The position numbers and the translations under genes were made by a program. Under the pieces are notes generated by a model. It was not told where the DNA came from, did not search any database, and saw only the letters and a list, made by a program, of their open reading frames with translations. From Hymenobacter lapidiphilus (GTDB lineage Bacteria; Bacteroidota; Bacteroidia; Cytophagales; Hymenobacteraceae), in NCBI RefSeq assembly GCF_003417065.2, contig NZ_QVLT01000003.1:1-64000 (forward strand): DNA of 64,000 bases, written 5' to 3'. Shown here one piece after another: positions 27,183 to 35,798 of the stretch (its first letter is position 1; every line of letters starts with the position of its first letter).

Positions 27183-27240
27183 CCGGCACCACAAAAAGCG
27201 CGCGCCGCTTGGGCCGCCGGCGGCTTTTTGTGGGTGCCGG
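27183..27240. terminator. Long bidirectional terminator between fbp and the DUF5606 gene
   Basis: CCGGCACC-ACAAAAAGC pairs with GCTTTTTGTGGGTGCCGG with a one-base bulge, giving an 17-18 pair outer stem between two convergent genes. Confidence 0.75.
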
Positions 27241-27242
27241 AC

Positions 27243-27875
27243 TTACTCGGCCTTTTTCTTGGGGGCAGCTTTCTTGGCGGGCTTGGCCACGGCGGCCTCA
27301 GGGTTACCGGGGGCAGTGTCGGCCTCGGGGGCGGCAATAATGCCAGCCGTGCTCATCGCCTCACCATCGGCGGGCTCGGCCAGTTTCTTGGCAGCGGTTT
27401 TCTTCTTGGGCTTCTGAGCTTCATCCGTAGTGGCCGCCTTAGGCGCCGCTTCCTCCGAGTCTTCGTCCTCGGTAGCCGGAGCCTGGTACTCGAGGCGCTG
27501 GCTGACGATGTTGTACCACTGCACCAGCTTCTTGATGTCGGACAGGTACACCCGCTCGCGGTCGTAATCAGGAATGATACCTTCCATAAACGACACCAGC
27601 TCCTGGTCGTTCGACTTACTGCTCAGCCTCAGCTCGGCGCCGTGCTGCTGATGAATCCGGTCAAATACCTCTGTCAGGGGAACCGTCTGGTCGTAGTCCT
27701 GGGTATAGATGGAAATTTCCTGGAGCAGCGACACCTTGTTCTGCGCGGCGGCTACCGAGCGGCTGCCCTTGTCGTTGAGGGCTTCGATGATAACGCCGGC
27801 GCGGGTAGGGCGAACGAGGCGGTACAGACCGGGCATTCCGCTGATGGCGGCAATTTCCTTCAGGTCGTAGGGCAT
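27243..27875 (-). CDS. DUF5606 domain protein with Lys/Ala-rich tail
   Basis: The ATG at 27875 gives 210 residues. The N-terminal ~140 residues (LKEIAAISGMPGLYRLVRPT ... KKLVQWYNI) match the Bacteroidota-specific DUF5606 family, whose function is unknown. The remainder is a low-complexity tail rich in Ala, Lys and Pro (KKKTAAKK, KPAKKAAPKKKAE), reminiscent of nucleic-acid-binding tails. That reading of the tail is inference only. The gene is convergent with fbp. Confidence 0.85.
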   Translation of the reverse strand: MPYDLKEIAAISGMPGLYRLVRPTRAGVIIEALNDKGSRSVAAAQNKVSLLQEISIYTQDYDQTVPLTEVFDRIHQQHGAELRLSSKSNDQELVSFMEGIIPDYDRERVYLSDIKKLVQWYNIVSQRLEYQAPATEDEDSEEAAPKAATTDEAQKPKKKTAAKKLAEPADGEAMSTAGIIAAPEADTAPGNPEAAVAKPAKKAAPKKKAE

Positions 27876-27941
27876 AGCAAAAAAAGCAGTGGTTGAAGAG
27901 GCGAAGGTACGCAACGCCCACGAACGGGGCCCTGCGGCTGG

Positions 27942-28340
27942 CTACAGCTTAAAGGTGATGGGCAGACTGGTCAGTACGGCGTAGTCGGGCTTGGTGAACT
28001 TAAGCAGCCGCACCAGCCGCAGGGCTTCATCACCGCAGCCGCCGCCAATCTGTTTCACTAGCTTAATGCCCGAGAGCGTGCCATCGGTGTTGAGCGTGAA
28101 GCTGACGATACACTGACCCTGAATCCGGTTGCGACGGGCCATTACAGGGTACTTAAGCTGCTGGTTGATAAAGGCATACATGGCTTCCTGACCGCCTTCG
28201 TAGTATTCGGCTACCGGAATGGTTTTGCCCGAGTGGGCCGCTTCGGTAGCGGGGGCAGGGCTGGCCGTTTGGGCCAGGGCCGGGGCGGCCGGGAGGGCCA
28301 GCAGGCACCCAAGTCCAAGCAGATAAAATGCGTTATTCAT
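27942..28340 (-). CDS. Periplasmic TonB C-terminal-domain protein
   Basis: The ATG at 28340 gives 132 residues: a signal peptide (LGCLLALPAAPALAQ) followed directly by a TonB C-terminal domain (LKYPVMARRNRIQGQCIVSF ... GGCGDEALRLVRLLKF). It lacks the usual N-terminal membrane anchor and proline-rich spacer, so it is not a classical energy transducer and is probably a secreted stand-alone domain. It shares the minus strand with the DUF5606 and EngB genes. Confidence 0.85.
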   Translation of the reverse strand: MNNAFYLLGLGCLLALPAAPALAQTASPAPATEAAHSGKTIPVAEYYEGGQEAMYAFINQQLKYPVMARRNRIQGQCIVSFTLNTDGTLSGIKLVKQIGGGCGDEALRLVRLLKFTKPDYAVLTSLPITFKL

Positions 28341-28423
28341 CTTCAAATGAAACGAGATTGAGTTGAGAAAGAAAGGGTTGCCGCGACTCCGGCTGGTCGG
28401 CATGCTGCAAGAACGAGGCCAGC

Positions 28424-29044
28424 TTAGGCGTCGGCCCCGGCCTGGGCCGCTAGCTGCTGGTTGGTGTCGGCAACAAAGCCCAGCAGCTCTTCGCGGCCCA
28501 TTTTGTCCTCGGCCGAGGTAACAAAGTATTGAGGCAGCTCGTCCCAGGTTTCCTGCATTTTTTCCAGGTACTGCACCACATTCTGGCTGGTACGCGACGA
28601 CGACTGCTTGTCGGCCTTGGTGAACACCATAACAAAGGGCACACCTTCTGTTCCGAGTTGATCCATAAATTCCAGGTCAACGGCCTGCGGCGTATGGCGC
28701 GAGTCGAGCAGCACCATCACGCAGGTTAGGTTGGGCCGGTGGCGCAGGTAAAAGTTGATCATGCGGGCCCACTTGGCGCGGGCATCCTTGCTGATACGGG
28801 CATAGCCGTAGCCCGGCAAATCGACCAGGTACCACGCTTCGTTGATCAGAAAGTGGTTGATAAGCTGGGTTTTGCCGGGTTGCGACGAGGTTTTGGCCAG
28901 CCCTTTCTGGTTGGTAAGCATATTGATGAGCGACGACTTGCCCACGTTGGAGCGGCCAATAAAGGCGTACTCGGGCATCGTGGGAGCGGGGCAGTCTTCG
29001 GCCCGCGAATTACTCGTTAAAAATCTGGCGTCCTGAATAAGCAT
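28424..29044 (-). CDS. engB: Ribosome biogenesis GTP-binding protein EngB (YsxC/YihA)
   Basis: The ATG at 29044 gives 206 residues; a TTG three codons upstream is possible but less likely. GTPase motifs are G1 GRSNVGKSSLINML, G3 DLPGYGYA, and G4 FTKADK. It assists assembly of the large ribosomal subunit. It has its own -7 element at 29068-29075. Confidence 0.96.
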   Translation of the reverse strand: MLIQDARFLTSNSRAEDCPAPTMPEYAFIGRSNVGKSSLINMLTNQKGLAKTSSQPGKTQLINHFLINEAWYLVDLPGYGYARISKDARAKWARMINFYLRHRPNLTCVMVLLDSRHTPQAVDLEFMDQLGTEGVPFVMVFTKADKQSSSRTSQNVVQYLEKMQETWDELPQYFVTSAEDKMGREELLGFVADTNQQLAAQAGADA

Positions 29045-29067
29045 CTGGGGCAATTAATTGGAAAGGA

Positions 29068-29075
29068 CAAAGGTA
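29068..29075 (-). promoter_or_regulatory. -7 element (TACCTTTG) for engB
   Basis: CAAAGGTA on the plus strand matches TAnnTTTG in reverse, 23 bases before the start codon. Confidence 0.55.
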
Positions 29076-29123
29076 AATATTCCGGACGGGCCGGAAAGGC
29101 CCATCATTTTTTGAAGAAAAACC

Positions 29124-29152
29124 TTGTAGTTTATAAGGCTGGTCTATATTTG
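29124..29152 (+). promoter_or_regulatory. Strong promoter: TTG (29124) and TATATTTG (29145)
   Basis: TTG at 29124-29126 is separated by 18 bases from TATATTTG (29145-29152), the best full -33/-7 pair seen in the window. It points to a transcript starting near 29159, about 325 bases before the OmpA-family gene. Confidence 0.65.
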
Positions 29153-29268
29153 CACATTCGTCGGCTTCTGAAACCGGGGTAAAAGTTCCCCTACAGAAGC
29201 GGTATGTAAGCCTTAATTGCCCGATTCCGGTGGAATAGGATAGCACCAAGGCTGTATAATAAAATATC

Positions 29269-29276
29269 TATCTTTG
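29269..29276 (+). promoter_or_regulatory. Second -7 element (TATCTTTG) inside the leader
   Basis: An exact TAnnTTTG match 40 bases upstream of the terminator. No clear -33 element is present. A transcript from here would be only about 78 bases if it stopped at 29360. Confidence 0.4.
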
Positions 29277-29315
29277 CCCGCTAAACAGGCAGGCTGTTGG
29301 TTGGCGGAGTGAAAT

Positions 29316-29360
29316 AAAGCGGCAAAAGGCGGTTTCCAGCGCCTGGGTTTCGCTTTTTTT
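29316..29360 (+). terminator. Rho-independent terminator upstream of the OmpA-family gene
   Basis: AAAGCG (29316-29321) pairs with CGCTTT (29351-29356), and AGGCG (29327-29331) with CGCCT (29340-29344), followed by TTTTTTT. It lies 120 bases before the next start codon, with no gene upstream on this strand. Confidence 0.65.
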
Positions 29361-29483
29361 GCCCGCTTTGTCAACTCTGCAGTTAAATTTCAGTAATAGG
29401 AGGCAACCCCTAAATTACCTCTGCGTAATTGGCGGTCGATACTCTCTCCCTTGCAACCCCCTCGTTTCCCTAACCCCTCCTCA

Positions 29484-31754
29484 ATGGACAACTTAGTCAG
29501 AAGGTTATTAAAAGCCTCGTGTGCCGTCATGCTCACGACTGCAATGGCCCAGCCTGCCCTGGCTCAAAGCACCCGTCAGCAACTGAAAACGGCCAATAAG
29601 TTTTTCGGCCAGGAAAACTACCGCGCTTCGCTGCCTTACTATGAGCAGGTGCTGGCCAAAGACCCAAACAACGCCCAGGCGCTGTTCCGGGCGGGTATTG
29701 CTTACATGTCCTTTGATAAGGAGAAAGCCAGTGACTATATTTATAAAGCACAGCGTCTAAAGAAGAACGTAGCCAAGGACGTAGAGTACTGGCTAGGCCG
29801 GGTCGACCACCTGAACTACAACTTCGACGAGGCCATCTCGCACTTCCAGGCCTATAACGCGACGCTCAAAACCAAAGATAGCCGCAAGCGTGAGCTGGCG
29901 CAACTGATTCAGCACAGCAAGAATGCCAAGGTGCAGTTCAACAGCCCCAAGGATATTTTTGTGAAGAATCTGGGTCCAACCATCAACACACAGTGGTCGG
30001 AGCATAGCCCCGTAATCTCGGCTGACGATAAAATTCTGCTCTTCACCTCGCGCTCCGACAATATGAGCGCTGCTCCTGTTGTGAATGCCGACGGCAAAGC
30101 GACGGATAACAAGAAACTGGCCGCCGACGGACAGTACTATGAGAACATCTACGAGGCCCGCCGCATCGACGACGACAACTGGGATAAGCCCCGCTCGCTG
30201 AGCGGCGTACTCAACGGCAAGGGCCACGATGCCTCGATTCAGGTGTTCGACAACGACACCAAGCTGCTCATGTACCGCAACGATGAGAATGGCGACATTC
30301 TGTACGCGGAGAAAAGCGGTAGCGACTGGACCGAACCCAAGCGGCTGAACAAGAACATCAACACCCCGGCCTTCGAATCGGACGCCTATATCACGCCCGA
30401 CGGCCTGACGATTTACTTCTCGACAGCCAAGTACTCGGAAGACGGTACGCTCGATATTTACTTCTCGACGCGCGTACCCGGCGGCGACTGGGGCCCGGCC
30501 AAGACGATTGGTAATGCCATCAACACGCCTTACGACGATGATAGCCCATATTTGAGCCGCGACGGCAAGACAATGTACTTCTCCTCGCGGGGCCATAACA
30601 CCATGGGTGGCTACGACATCTTCAAGTCGGAGTACGACTCAATTGGCCGCAAGTGGGGCCGGCCCGAGAACATGGGCTACCCCATCAACACGCCCGATGA
30701 CGATACGTACTACCGTCTGAGCCCCGATGCCTCTTACGCCTACCTGTCGTCGTACCGCATTGGTGGTTACGGCGAGAAGGACATCTACACCATCAACTAC
30801 ATCAAGAACGCCACCATTCGGGGCCGCGTGCTGGCCATGCAGGACAGCAGCGCCATTCCTGGTGCCGAGTTGGTGTTCAGCGGCACTCAGGCCGACAAAA
30901 CGGCCCTAAGCTACCGCGACGTAAGCAAGCCGCTGACCGGCGAGTACCAGGTAAATGTGCTTTCGGGCCGGACGTATCAAGTGGCCGTAAGCAAGGATGG
31001 CAAGAACATCGAAACCCAGGAGTTTGCCGTTCCGATTTCGACCAACGACTCGACCGTAGTTGAGAAGGACTTCTACGTCAACTACATCGATACGACGGCG
31101 GCCAACATGGCCAACATCAACCCGATTTACTTCGACACCGACAAGTACACGCTGCGGCCCGAGTCGATTGTGGAGTTGAAGAAGGTGAGCGCGCTGCTGG
31201 CTGCCAACCCCGGCATCAACATCTCGATTGAAGGCAACACCGACTCGCGCAACACTGACGAGTACAACATTGTACTGGGCCAGAACCGTGCGAACGTAGC
31301 CTACAACTACCTTAAGAAGGCCGGCATTGCCGAAACCCGCATGGTAACCGTAAGCTACGGCGAGCGTCGTCCGGTAGCCCCCAACGATTCGCCGGAGAAC
31401 ATGCAGCTTAACCGCCGCACCGACTTCCGCGTGATTGTGAAGGAAGGCGAAGGCATGCCGAACATGAACCGTCCGGCTCCCGCTCCGGCTCCTTCGGGCG
31501 GCACGGGTACCGGTAGCAACATGGGCATGGGCACCACGCCAACCGTACCGCTGCAGCCCGGTAAGAGCAAGGTGAAGCTGGAAGACGGCACCAAGGTGAA
31601 AACCAAGGTTGACGAGGACAGCGACAAGGTGAAGGTGAAAACCAAGGGTCCTGACGACGAGAAAAGCAAGACCGTAACCAAGGACGGTACCATTGATGCC
31701 AAGTCCAAAGACGCGGAAGGCAACAAGGTTAAAGTGAAGACCGACAACGACTAA
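29484..31754 (+). CDS. OmpA-family protein with TPR, PD40 propeller and regulatory-like domain (PorE-like architecture)
   Basis: The ATG at 29484 gives 756 residues. In order: a signal peptide (to about 28), TPR-like helices (30-140), a WD40/PD40 beta-propeller (about 170-430, with repeats such as DGLTIYFSTAKYSEDG and DGKTMYFSSRGHNTMGGYDI), a carboxypeptidase-regulatory-like domain (about 445-540), and an OmpA C-terminal peptidoglycan-binding domain (about 565-680, with NTDSRNTDEYNIVLGQNRA). A Pro/Gly linker and a Lys/Asp-rich tail of about 60 residues end the protein. This order matches PorE of the T9SS, but paralogues with other roles exist. It should tether the outer membrane or T9SS to peptidoglycan. 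Confidence 0.88.
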   Translation: MDNLVRRLLKASCAVMLTTAMAQPALAQSTRQQLKTANKFFGQENYRASLPYYEQVLAKDPNNAQALFRAGIAYMSFDKEKASDYIYKAQRLKKNVAKDVEYWLGRVDHLNYNFDEAISHFQAYNATLKTKDSRKRELAQLIQHSKNAKVQFNSPKDIFVKNLGPTINTQWSEHSPVISADDKILLFTSRSDNMSAAPVVNADGKATDNKKLAADGQYYENIYEARRIDDDNWDKPRSLSGVLNGKGHDASIQVFDNDTKLLMYRNDENGDILYAEKSGSDWTEPKRLNKNINTPAFESDAYITPDGLTIYFSTAKYSEDGTLDIYFSTRVPGGDWGPAKTIGNAINTPYDDDSPYLSRDGKTMYFSSRGHNTMGGYDIFKSEYDSIGRKWGRPENMGYPINTPDDDTYYRLSPDASYAYLSSYRIGGYGEKDIYTINYIKNATIRGRVLAMQDSSAIPGAELVFSGTQADKTALSYRDVSKPLTGEYQVNVLSGRTYQVAVSKDGKNIETQEFAVPISTNDSTVVEKDFYVNYIDTTAANMANINPIYFDTDKYTLRPESIVELKKVSALLAANPGINISIEGNTDSRNTDEYNIVLGQNRANVAYNYLKKAGIAETRMVTVSYGERRPVAPNDSPENMQLNRRTDFRVIVKEGEGMPNMNRPAPAPAPSGGTGTGSNMGMGTTPTVPLQPGKSKVKLEDGTKVKTKVDEDSDKVKVKTKGPDDEKSKTVTKDGTIDAKSKDAEGNKVKVKTDND

Positions 31755-31778
31755 CCGACTATTTTCTGAATGAAACGG

Positions 31779-31813
31779 GCGGGCCGGGCTATATGCCCGG
31801 CCCGCTTTTTTTT
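31779..31813 (+). terminator. Terminator of the OmpA-family gene
   Basis: GCGGGCCGGGC (31779-31789) pairs exactly with GCCCGGCCCGC (31795-31805), then eight Ts. Confidence 0.92.
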
Positions 31814-31886
31814 AACATAATGGGGCAAAAGCCGTTGTAATGAGGCAATTTTGCTCGCCCTTCTGCCGTTCCTTGCTCCAAGAGCC

Positions 31887-32615
31887 ATGTCTGTAGTACC
31901 TTATAAAGATGACGCCGCCGACAAAAAGTCGCAGGTTGCCCAGATGTTCAACAGCATTGCGGGTAAGTACGACTTCCTCAACCACTTCCTGAGTGCGGGC
32001 ACCGATATTTATTGGCGCCGTAAGGCCGTTGATGAGTTGAAGCAGCTGCGCCCGGCCCGTATCCTCGATATTGCCACCGGCACGGCCGATTTCGCCATCG
32101 AAACACTGCGCGCCGCCACTCCCGATGCTCAGATAACGGGCGTGGATATTTCGGAAGGGATGCTGGATGTGGGCCGCCGCAAGCTGGCGGCCAAGGGCCT
32201 AGGCCACCGCATCCGGCTGGAGCTGGGCGACTCGGAGAACCTGCCCTACGAAGACAACTCGTTCGATGCGGTAACGGCCTCGTTTGGGGTGCGCAACTTT
32301 GCCAACCTGGAGCGTGGCCTGATCGAAATGCGCCGGGTGCTACGGCCGGGCGGCAAGCTGGTAATACTGGAATTCTCCAAGCCCACGGCTTTCCCCATGA
32401 AGCAGGCTTACAACTTCTATTTCAAGAATATTCTGCCGGTTTTTGGCAAGCTTATCTCCAAGGACCGCGCCGCCTACACCTACCTGCCCGAGTCGGTGCA
32501 GGCCTTCCCGGACGGCCCGGATTTTCTGGCAATTCTACGCAAAGTCGGTTTCAACTCTCCTGCATGGCAACCACTCACCTTCGGAATCAGCTCCATTTAC
32601 ACGGCGCAAAAGTAG
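31887..32615 (+). CDS. ubiE: Demethylmenaquinone methyltransferase UbiE/MenG
   Basis: The ATG at 31887 gives 242 residues. Signature motifs are [19 protein letters not shown] and the SAM-binding [14 protein letters not shown], then [15 protein letters not shown] and [17 protein letters not shown]. It methylates demethylmenaquinone in the last step of menaquinone synthesis. Its stop codon TAG overlaps the GTG start proposed for porT, so the two are probably translationally coupled. The ubiE-porT pairing is known from other Bacteroidota. Confidence 0.95.
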   Translation: MSVVPYKDDAADKKSQVAQMFNSIAGKYDFLNHFLSAGTDIYWRRKAVDELKQLRPARILDIATGTADFAIETLRAATPDAQITGVDISEGMLDVGRRKLAAKGLGHRIRLELGDSENLPYEDNSFDAVTASFGVRNFANLERGLIEMRRVLRPGGKLVILEFSKPTAFPMKQAYNFYFKNILPVFGKLISKDRAAYTYLPESVQAFPDGPDFLAILRKVGFNSPAWQPLTFGISSIYTAQK

Positions 32616-33388
32616 TGCGCTACACGTTGCTGGCGGCAGCTGTGCTGGCGCTGCCGCTAAGTGTAGCGGCCCAGAAAACAAGCCGTAGCCGGGCCAGTAT
32701 CGGCCGTAATGGCCAGGTAAAGTCGGTTACGACCGACAACCTGCTGGGCTTTGACGACCGGCCGCTGCACCTGGGGCTGTACGTGGCGCCTAACTTCTCG
32801 CGCTACCTGATTGAGCAGGGCTTCGGGTATCCTGATCAAGAGAAAGTATCGGCTAACTCGATCATCAGCCCGGGCTTTTCGGTAGGCTTTCTGGGTGAGC
32901 TTCGGCTGGGCGAATACGGGGCGCTCACCTTTGCGCCCGGCGTAAGCTTCCTGACTCGCCGCATCGAGTTCAAGGACCAAGGCTATGTGCAGGATACGCA
33001 GCGCAACCCCAACGACCCTAAGGAAATCGAGGATCAGGAAATCGGCAGTACGCAGGTTGATTTCCCGCTGCTATTTAAGTTGAAGTCGCAACGGCGGCGC
33101 AACACGCGTGTGTACTTGGTTGCGGGCGTGAGGCCGAGCCTGAACATGGGAGGGCGCCGCAAAGACCCCGAGGTGAACCTGTTGCAGGCGGCTGATTCCG
33201 ACTTCGCCATCGAGTACGGCGTGGGCCTCGATCTGTTCTACCCGTTCTTCAAGTTCTCGCCCGAGCTGCGCTTTTCCAACGGCCTGAAAAACCTCTATGT
33301 GCCCGGCAACGATGTATACAGCCGTAGCCTTCAGAGCATGAAAAGCAACACCGTTACGCTGTACCTTAATATCTGGTCGGGGCGGTAG
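32615..33388 (+). CDS. porT: Type IX secretion system outer-membrane protein PorT
   Basis: I choose GTG 32615, which shares one base with the ubiE stop (TAGTG) and gives 257 residues with a clean signal peptide (RYTLLAAAVLALPLSVAAQ). An ATG at 32564 would add 17 residues inside ubiE. The rest is an outer-membrane beta-barrel pattern with alternating strands, including LHLGLYVAPNFSRYLI, TFAPGVSFLTRRIEF, DFPLLFKLKSQRR and FSPELRFSNGLKNLYV, as in PorT/SprT. PorT is needed for T9SS function and gliding in relatives. Gene order next to ubiE supports the name. Confidence 0.85.
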   Translation: MRYTLLAAAVLALPLSVAAQKTSRSRASIGRNGQVKSVTTDNLLGFDDRPLHLGLYVAPNFSRYLIEQGFGYPDQEKVSANSIISPGFSVGFLGELRLGEYGALTFAPGVSFLTRRIEFKDQGYVQDTQRNPNDPKEIEDQEIGSTQVDFPLLFKLKSQRRRNTRVYLVAGVRPSLNMGGRRKDPEVNLLQAADSDFAIEYGVGLDLFYPFFKFSPELRFSNGLKNLYVPGNDVYSRSLQSMKSNTVTLYLNIWSGR

Positions 33389-33394
33389 GACGTT

Positions 33395-33476
33395 GATACG
33401 AATGAGAACGTTATGCTGGGCGGAACCGAAGCATGACGTGCTTATTCGTATCAGCGAGTTTCTAAATAGCTTCAAT
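33395..33476. repeat. Degraded palindromic element sharing its right end with 38206-38356
   Basis: GATACGAAT (33395-33403) pairs with ATTCGTATC (33444-33452). The middle carries decayed family A sequence (ATGCTG ... CCGAAGCATGACG). It ends TTTCTAAATAGCTTCAATT, nearly identical to the end of the element before the ABC ATPase gene. Confidence 0.65.
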
Positions 33477-33517
33477 TATTTCACTCCCGGCCTCCTGATT
33501 CCTAGCTTCCTTCTAGA

Positions 33518-34264
33518 ATGAAAACGGCATTTATTACCGGCGCTTCGTCGGGTATTGGGCGGGCAACGGCAGTGGCGCTGGGCCGCGCCGGCTTCAAGCT
33601 GGTGCTAACGGGGCGGCGGCTGGAGCGGCTGCAGGAACTGGCTCGCGAACTGGCCGATGTACCCACCCACCTGCTCACGTTTGACGTGCGCAACCGCGCT
33701 GCTGTGGAGGCGGCCGTGGCCAGCCTACCCGCCGAATTTGCCGATGTGGACGTACTCATCAATAATGCTGGCAACGCCCACGGTCTGGCCCCCATTCAGC
33801 AGGGCGACCCGAACGACTGGGATGCTATGCTCGACGGCAACGTGAAGGGGCTGCTTTATGTGAGTCGGGCCGTGCTACCGGCCATGACGCGCCGCAACAC
33901 CGGCCACATCATCAATATCGGCTCTATTGCGGGCCACGAAACCTACGCCAACGGCAACGTGTACTGTGCCTCGAAAGCAGCCGTAGCGGCCCTCACCAAA
34001 GGCATGCGCCTCGACTTGCTGCCCCACCACATTCGGGTGGCTGAGGTGAACCCGGGTGCCGTAGAAACCGAGTTTTCGGAGGTGCGCTTTAAGGGCGACA
34101 CCCAGCGCGCCGCGGGCGTGTACCAGGGCTACGAGGCCCTGCGTGCCGAAGATGTAGCTGACCTGTTGGCCTTTATGGTGACGCGCCCGGCCCACGTCAA
34201 CATTGCCGAGGTTCTGATTCTGCCCGCTGCCCAGGGGGCTGCCACGGTTATCAGAAAGGAGTAG
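33518..34264 (+). CDS. SDR-family oxidoreductase (YdfG/serine dehydrogenase-like)
   Basis: This 248-residue protein has the Rossmann motif TGASSGIGRATA (about 7-18), NNAGNAHGL, the catalytic Ser in NIGSIAGHE, and YCASK (Tyr-x-x-x-Lys). The pattern NPGAVETEFSEVRFKGD after the active site is characteristic of the NADP-dependent 3-hydroxy-acid/serine dehydrogenase group (YdfG). Substrate choice cannot be decided from sequence. It stands alone on the plus strand. Confidence 0.92.
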   Translation: MKTAFITGASSGIGRATAVALGRAGFKLVLTGRRLERLQELARELADVPTHLLTFDVRNRAAVEAAVASLPAEFADVDVLINNAGNAHGLAPIQQGDPNDWDAMLDGNVKGLLYVSRAVLPAMTRRNTGHIINIGSIAGHETYANGNVYCASKAAVAALTKGMRLDLLPHHIRVAEVNPGAVETEFSEVRFKGDTQRAAGVYQGYEALRAEDVADLLAFMVTRPAHVNIAEVLILPAAQGAATVIRKE

Positions 34265-34355
34265 AACCGTTTTTTGACGAAGTAGGACGCCAGGTTGAGT
34301 TATTGGTCATACTCCATGGCCTGCCCCGGCTTCCTGCTGCGTCGAAAGAATGGCT

Positions 34356-35000
34356 TTAAACTGCCAGTTCCAGCAGTGTTTCCCGGTCCAGGGTATGCGT
34401 ACCGGCAAAGCGGATCAACGTTGGCTCCACGCCCAGCCGGCGCAGAAACTCCTGTTGCTTCTGCAGGTCCTCATTTTTGATAAACTCGTCTTCGGTACCA
34501 CAGACGAGCGTTACGGGCAAACCTTTCAGCAAGCGGGTAGCCACCGAAAAATCCATATCGGGTGGGAAGGCACCGGCCCAGAGGATGAGCTGTGCCGGCC
34601 GGAACGCGGCGCGGGTTAGCCAGCGACTGATGGTAGCTGCCCCCTGCGAGAAGCCCAGCACCGTAACGGCCGCATCGGGCGCTGCCTGGGGCAGAACGGT
34701 GGCTGCCAGCTGATTAAGATAGGCTATATAGTCGTCAATTTCGGCCAGCCGGTTTTCTTTGGTCATCCAGGTGGCACCTACCCGGCCGCCAGTGCCGTTG
34801 AGGTAAAAACGCGACAAGCCCTCGGGCGCGATAATGACCAAGTGCGGGTCGGCGGCCACCAAGGGGGCGAAATGCCGCACAAAATAGGCCGCCAGCTGCC
34901 CGTAGCCATGCGCCACAAACCACACCCGCCGCGTAGCCGCCGACAACTCGCCCAGCTGCTGATAGCGGGCCGTGCGCGCAACCGTAAGCGAGTGTTCCAT
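34356..35000 (-). CDS. Alpha/beta hydrolase (carboxylesterase/phospholipase-like)
   Basis: This 214-residue alpha/beta hydrolase has the nucleophile elbow GFSQGA (Ser about 120), an acidic residue in CGTEDEF and His in FAGTHTLD, giving a complete Ser-Asp-His triad. The first strand reads RVWFVAHGYGQLA. Family relatives hydrolyse carboxyl esters of short or lysophospholipid substrates. No signal peptide is seen. It is followed convergently by the SDR gene. Confidence 0.85.
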   Translation of the reverse strand: MEHSLTVARTARYQQLGELSAATRRVWFVAHGYGQLAAYFVRHFAPLVAADPHLVIIAPEGLSRFYLNGTGGRVGATWMTKENRLAEIDDYIAYLNQLAATVLPQAAPDAAVTVLGFSQGAATISRWLTRAAFRPAQLILWAGAFPPDMDFSVATRLLKGLPVTLVCGTEDEFIKNEDLQKQQEFLRRLGVEPTLIRFAGTHTLDRETLLELAV

Positions 35001-35141
35001 AAAACGAGGAGGTAGCGAAACGGTAAGTTGATGCCCGGGCAGCCTGATGACGCAGCCACTATAGTCGCACTCGGGCTGCAGATAACGCCGTCAGCGCTTT
35101 TGTGACCATCATTTTGCCTGAAAAAGCAACCCTCCAATGGC

Positions 35142-35636
35142 CTATTTGGCCTTTGGCAGGTCGTCGGCGTTGAAGCCGAAGGGAAGCAGGGCAGAGAGGG
35201 AGGGGAAACGGTAGATACTGCCATCGGGGCCGGGCAGCAACAGCGGAATGGACTGCTCCTGGCGCTGCTCGTACTCGGCCATTACCTGCCGGCAGGCTCC
35301 ACAGGGGTTGGCAGGCCCAAAGTCGCCACCAGCAGGGCGGGCCGCTACCGCCATGCCTACAATGCGGCGCTGAGGCTGCGAAACGGCCAGCCCGAATAGC
35401 GCCGTACGCTCGGCGCACAGGCCCGAGGGGTAGGCGGCATTTTCCTGGTTGGAACCCCCGAATATAGTACCATCATCGAGCAGCAGGGCCGCGCCTACCT
35501 GGAAGTGGGAGTAAGGGGAGTGAGACGTGGCCGTGGCAGCCTGGGCAGCCTGCCAGGTGGCCGTTTCGGCCGACGTCAGTTCGGCTTCGGAAGCCAGTAT
35601 GTCGGCCGTAATAGTCAGGGTAAGGGTGTGGGCCAT
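35142..35636 (-). CDS. cdd: Cytidine deaminase
   Basis: The ATG at 35636 gives 164 residues. The zinc site is GLCAERTAL (Cys74, Glu76) and PCGACRQ (Cys112, Cys115), with SHFQVGAALLLDDG and NQENAAYPSG before it. It deaminates cytidine and deoxycytidine in pyrimidine salvage. It is divergent from the saccharopine dehydrogenase-like gene. The open frame upstream of 35636 overlaps that gene and is not native. Confidence 0.95.
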   Translation of the reverse strand: MAHTLTLTITADILASEAELTSAETATWQAAQAATATSHSPYSHFQVGAALLLDDGTIFGGSNQENAAYPSGLCAERTALFGLAVSQPQRRIVGMAVAARPAGGDFGPANPCGACRQVMAEYEQRQEQSIPLLLPGPDGSIYRFPSLSALLPFGFNADDLPKAK

Positions 35637-35798
35637 GCGGGGCAAAGGAGCGGGTGCCGCAAGCGGCTCCGGCAAAGTGAAAAGGGGCGACGAATGTACG
35701 GTTTTTTGCGAGAATGGCGGATAAATGGGGTGGTGAGTGTTTACCAACTCACTCAATGCCTGTTTCCCTATCTTGCCGCCCCACCCACTCACCCACTT

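Larger units (their letters stand above)
29159..29360 (+). ncRNA. Candidate structured small RNA or regulated leader
   Basis: The stretch between a strong promoter (29124-29152) and a terminator (29316-29360) has no coding frame of note. It can fold into GCTTCTG (29164-29170) with CAGAAGC (29194-29200), enclosing GGGG/CCCC; AGCCTT (29209-29214) with AAGGCT (29248-29253), enclosing ATTCC/GGAAT; and a third hairpin around 29278-29307. I do not recognise a known RNA family: no SRP, tmRNA, 6S or tRNA signature is seen. Alternatively it is an attenuator leader of the downstream OmpA-family gene. Confidence 0.4.

Noticed and set aside
27942..28340. TonB energy transducer
   Set aside because: The protein has a cleavable signal peptide and no membrane anchor or proline-rich spanner, so only the C-terminal domain is shared.
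29159..29360. tRNA, SRP RNA, tmRNA or 6S RNA in the structured leader
   Set aside because: No T-loop, SRP tetraloop motif or tag-peptide frame; the 5' and 3' ends do not pair as in 6S RNA.
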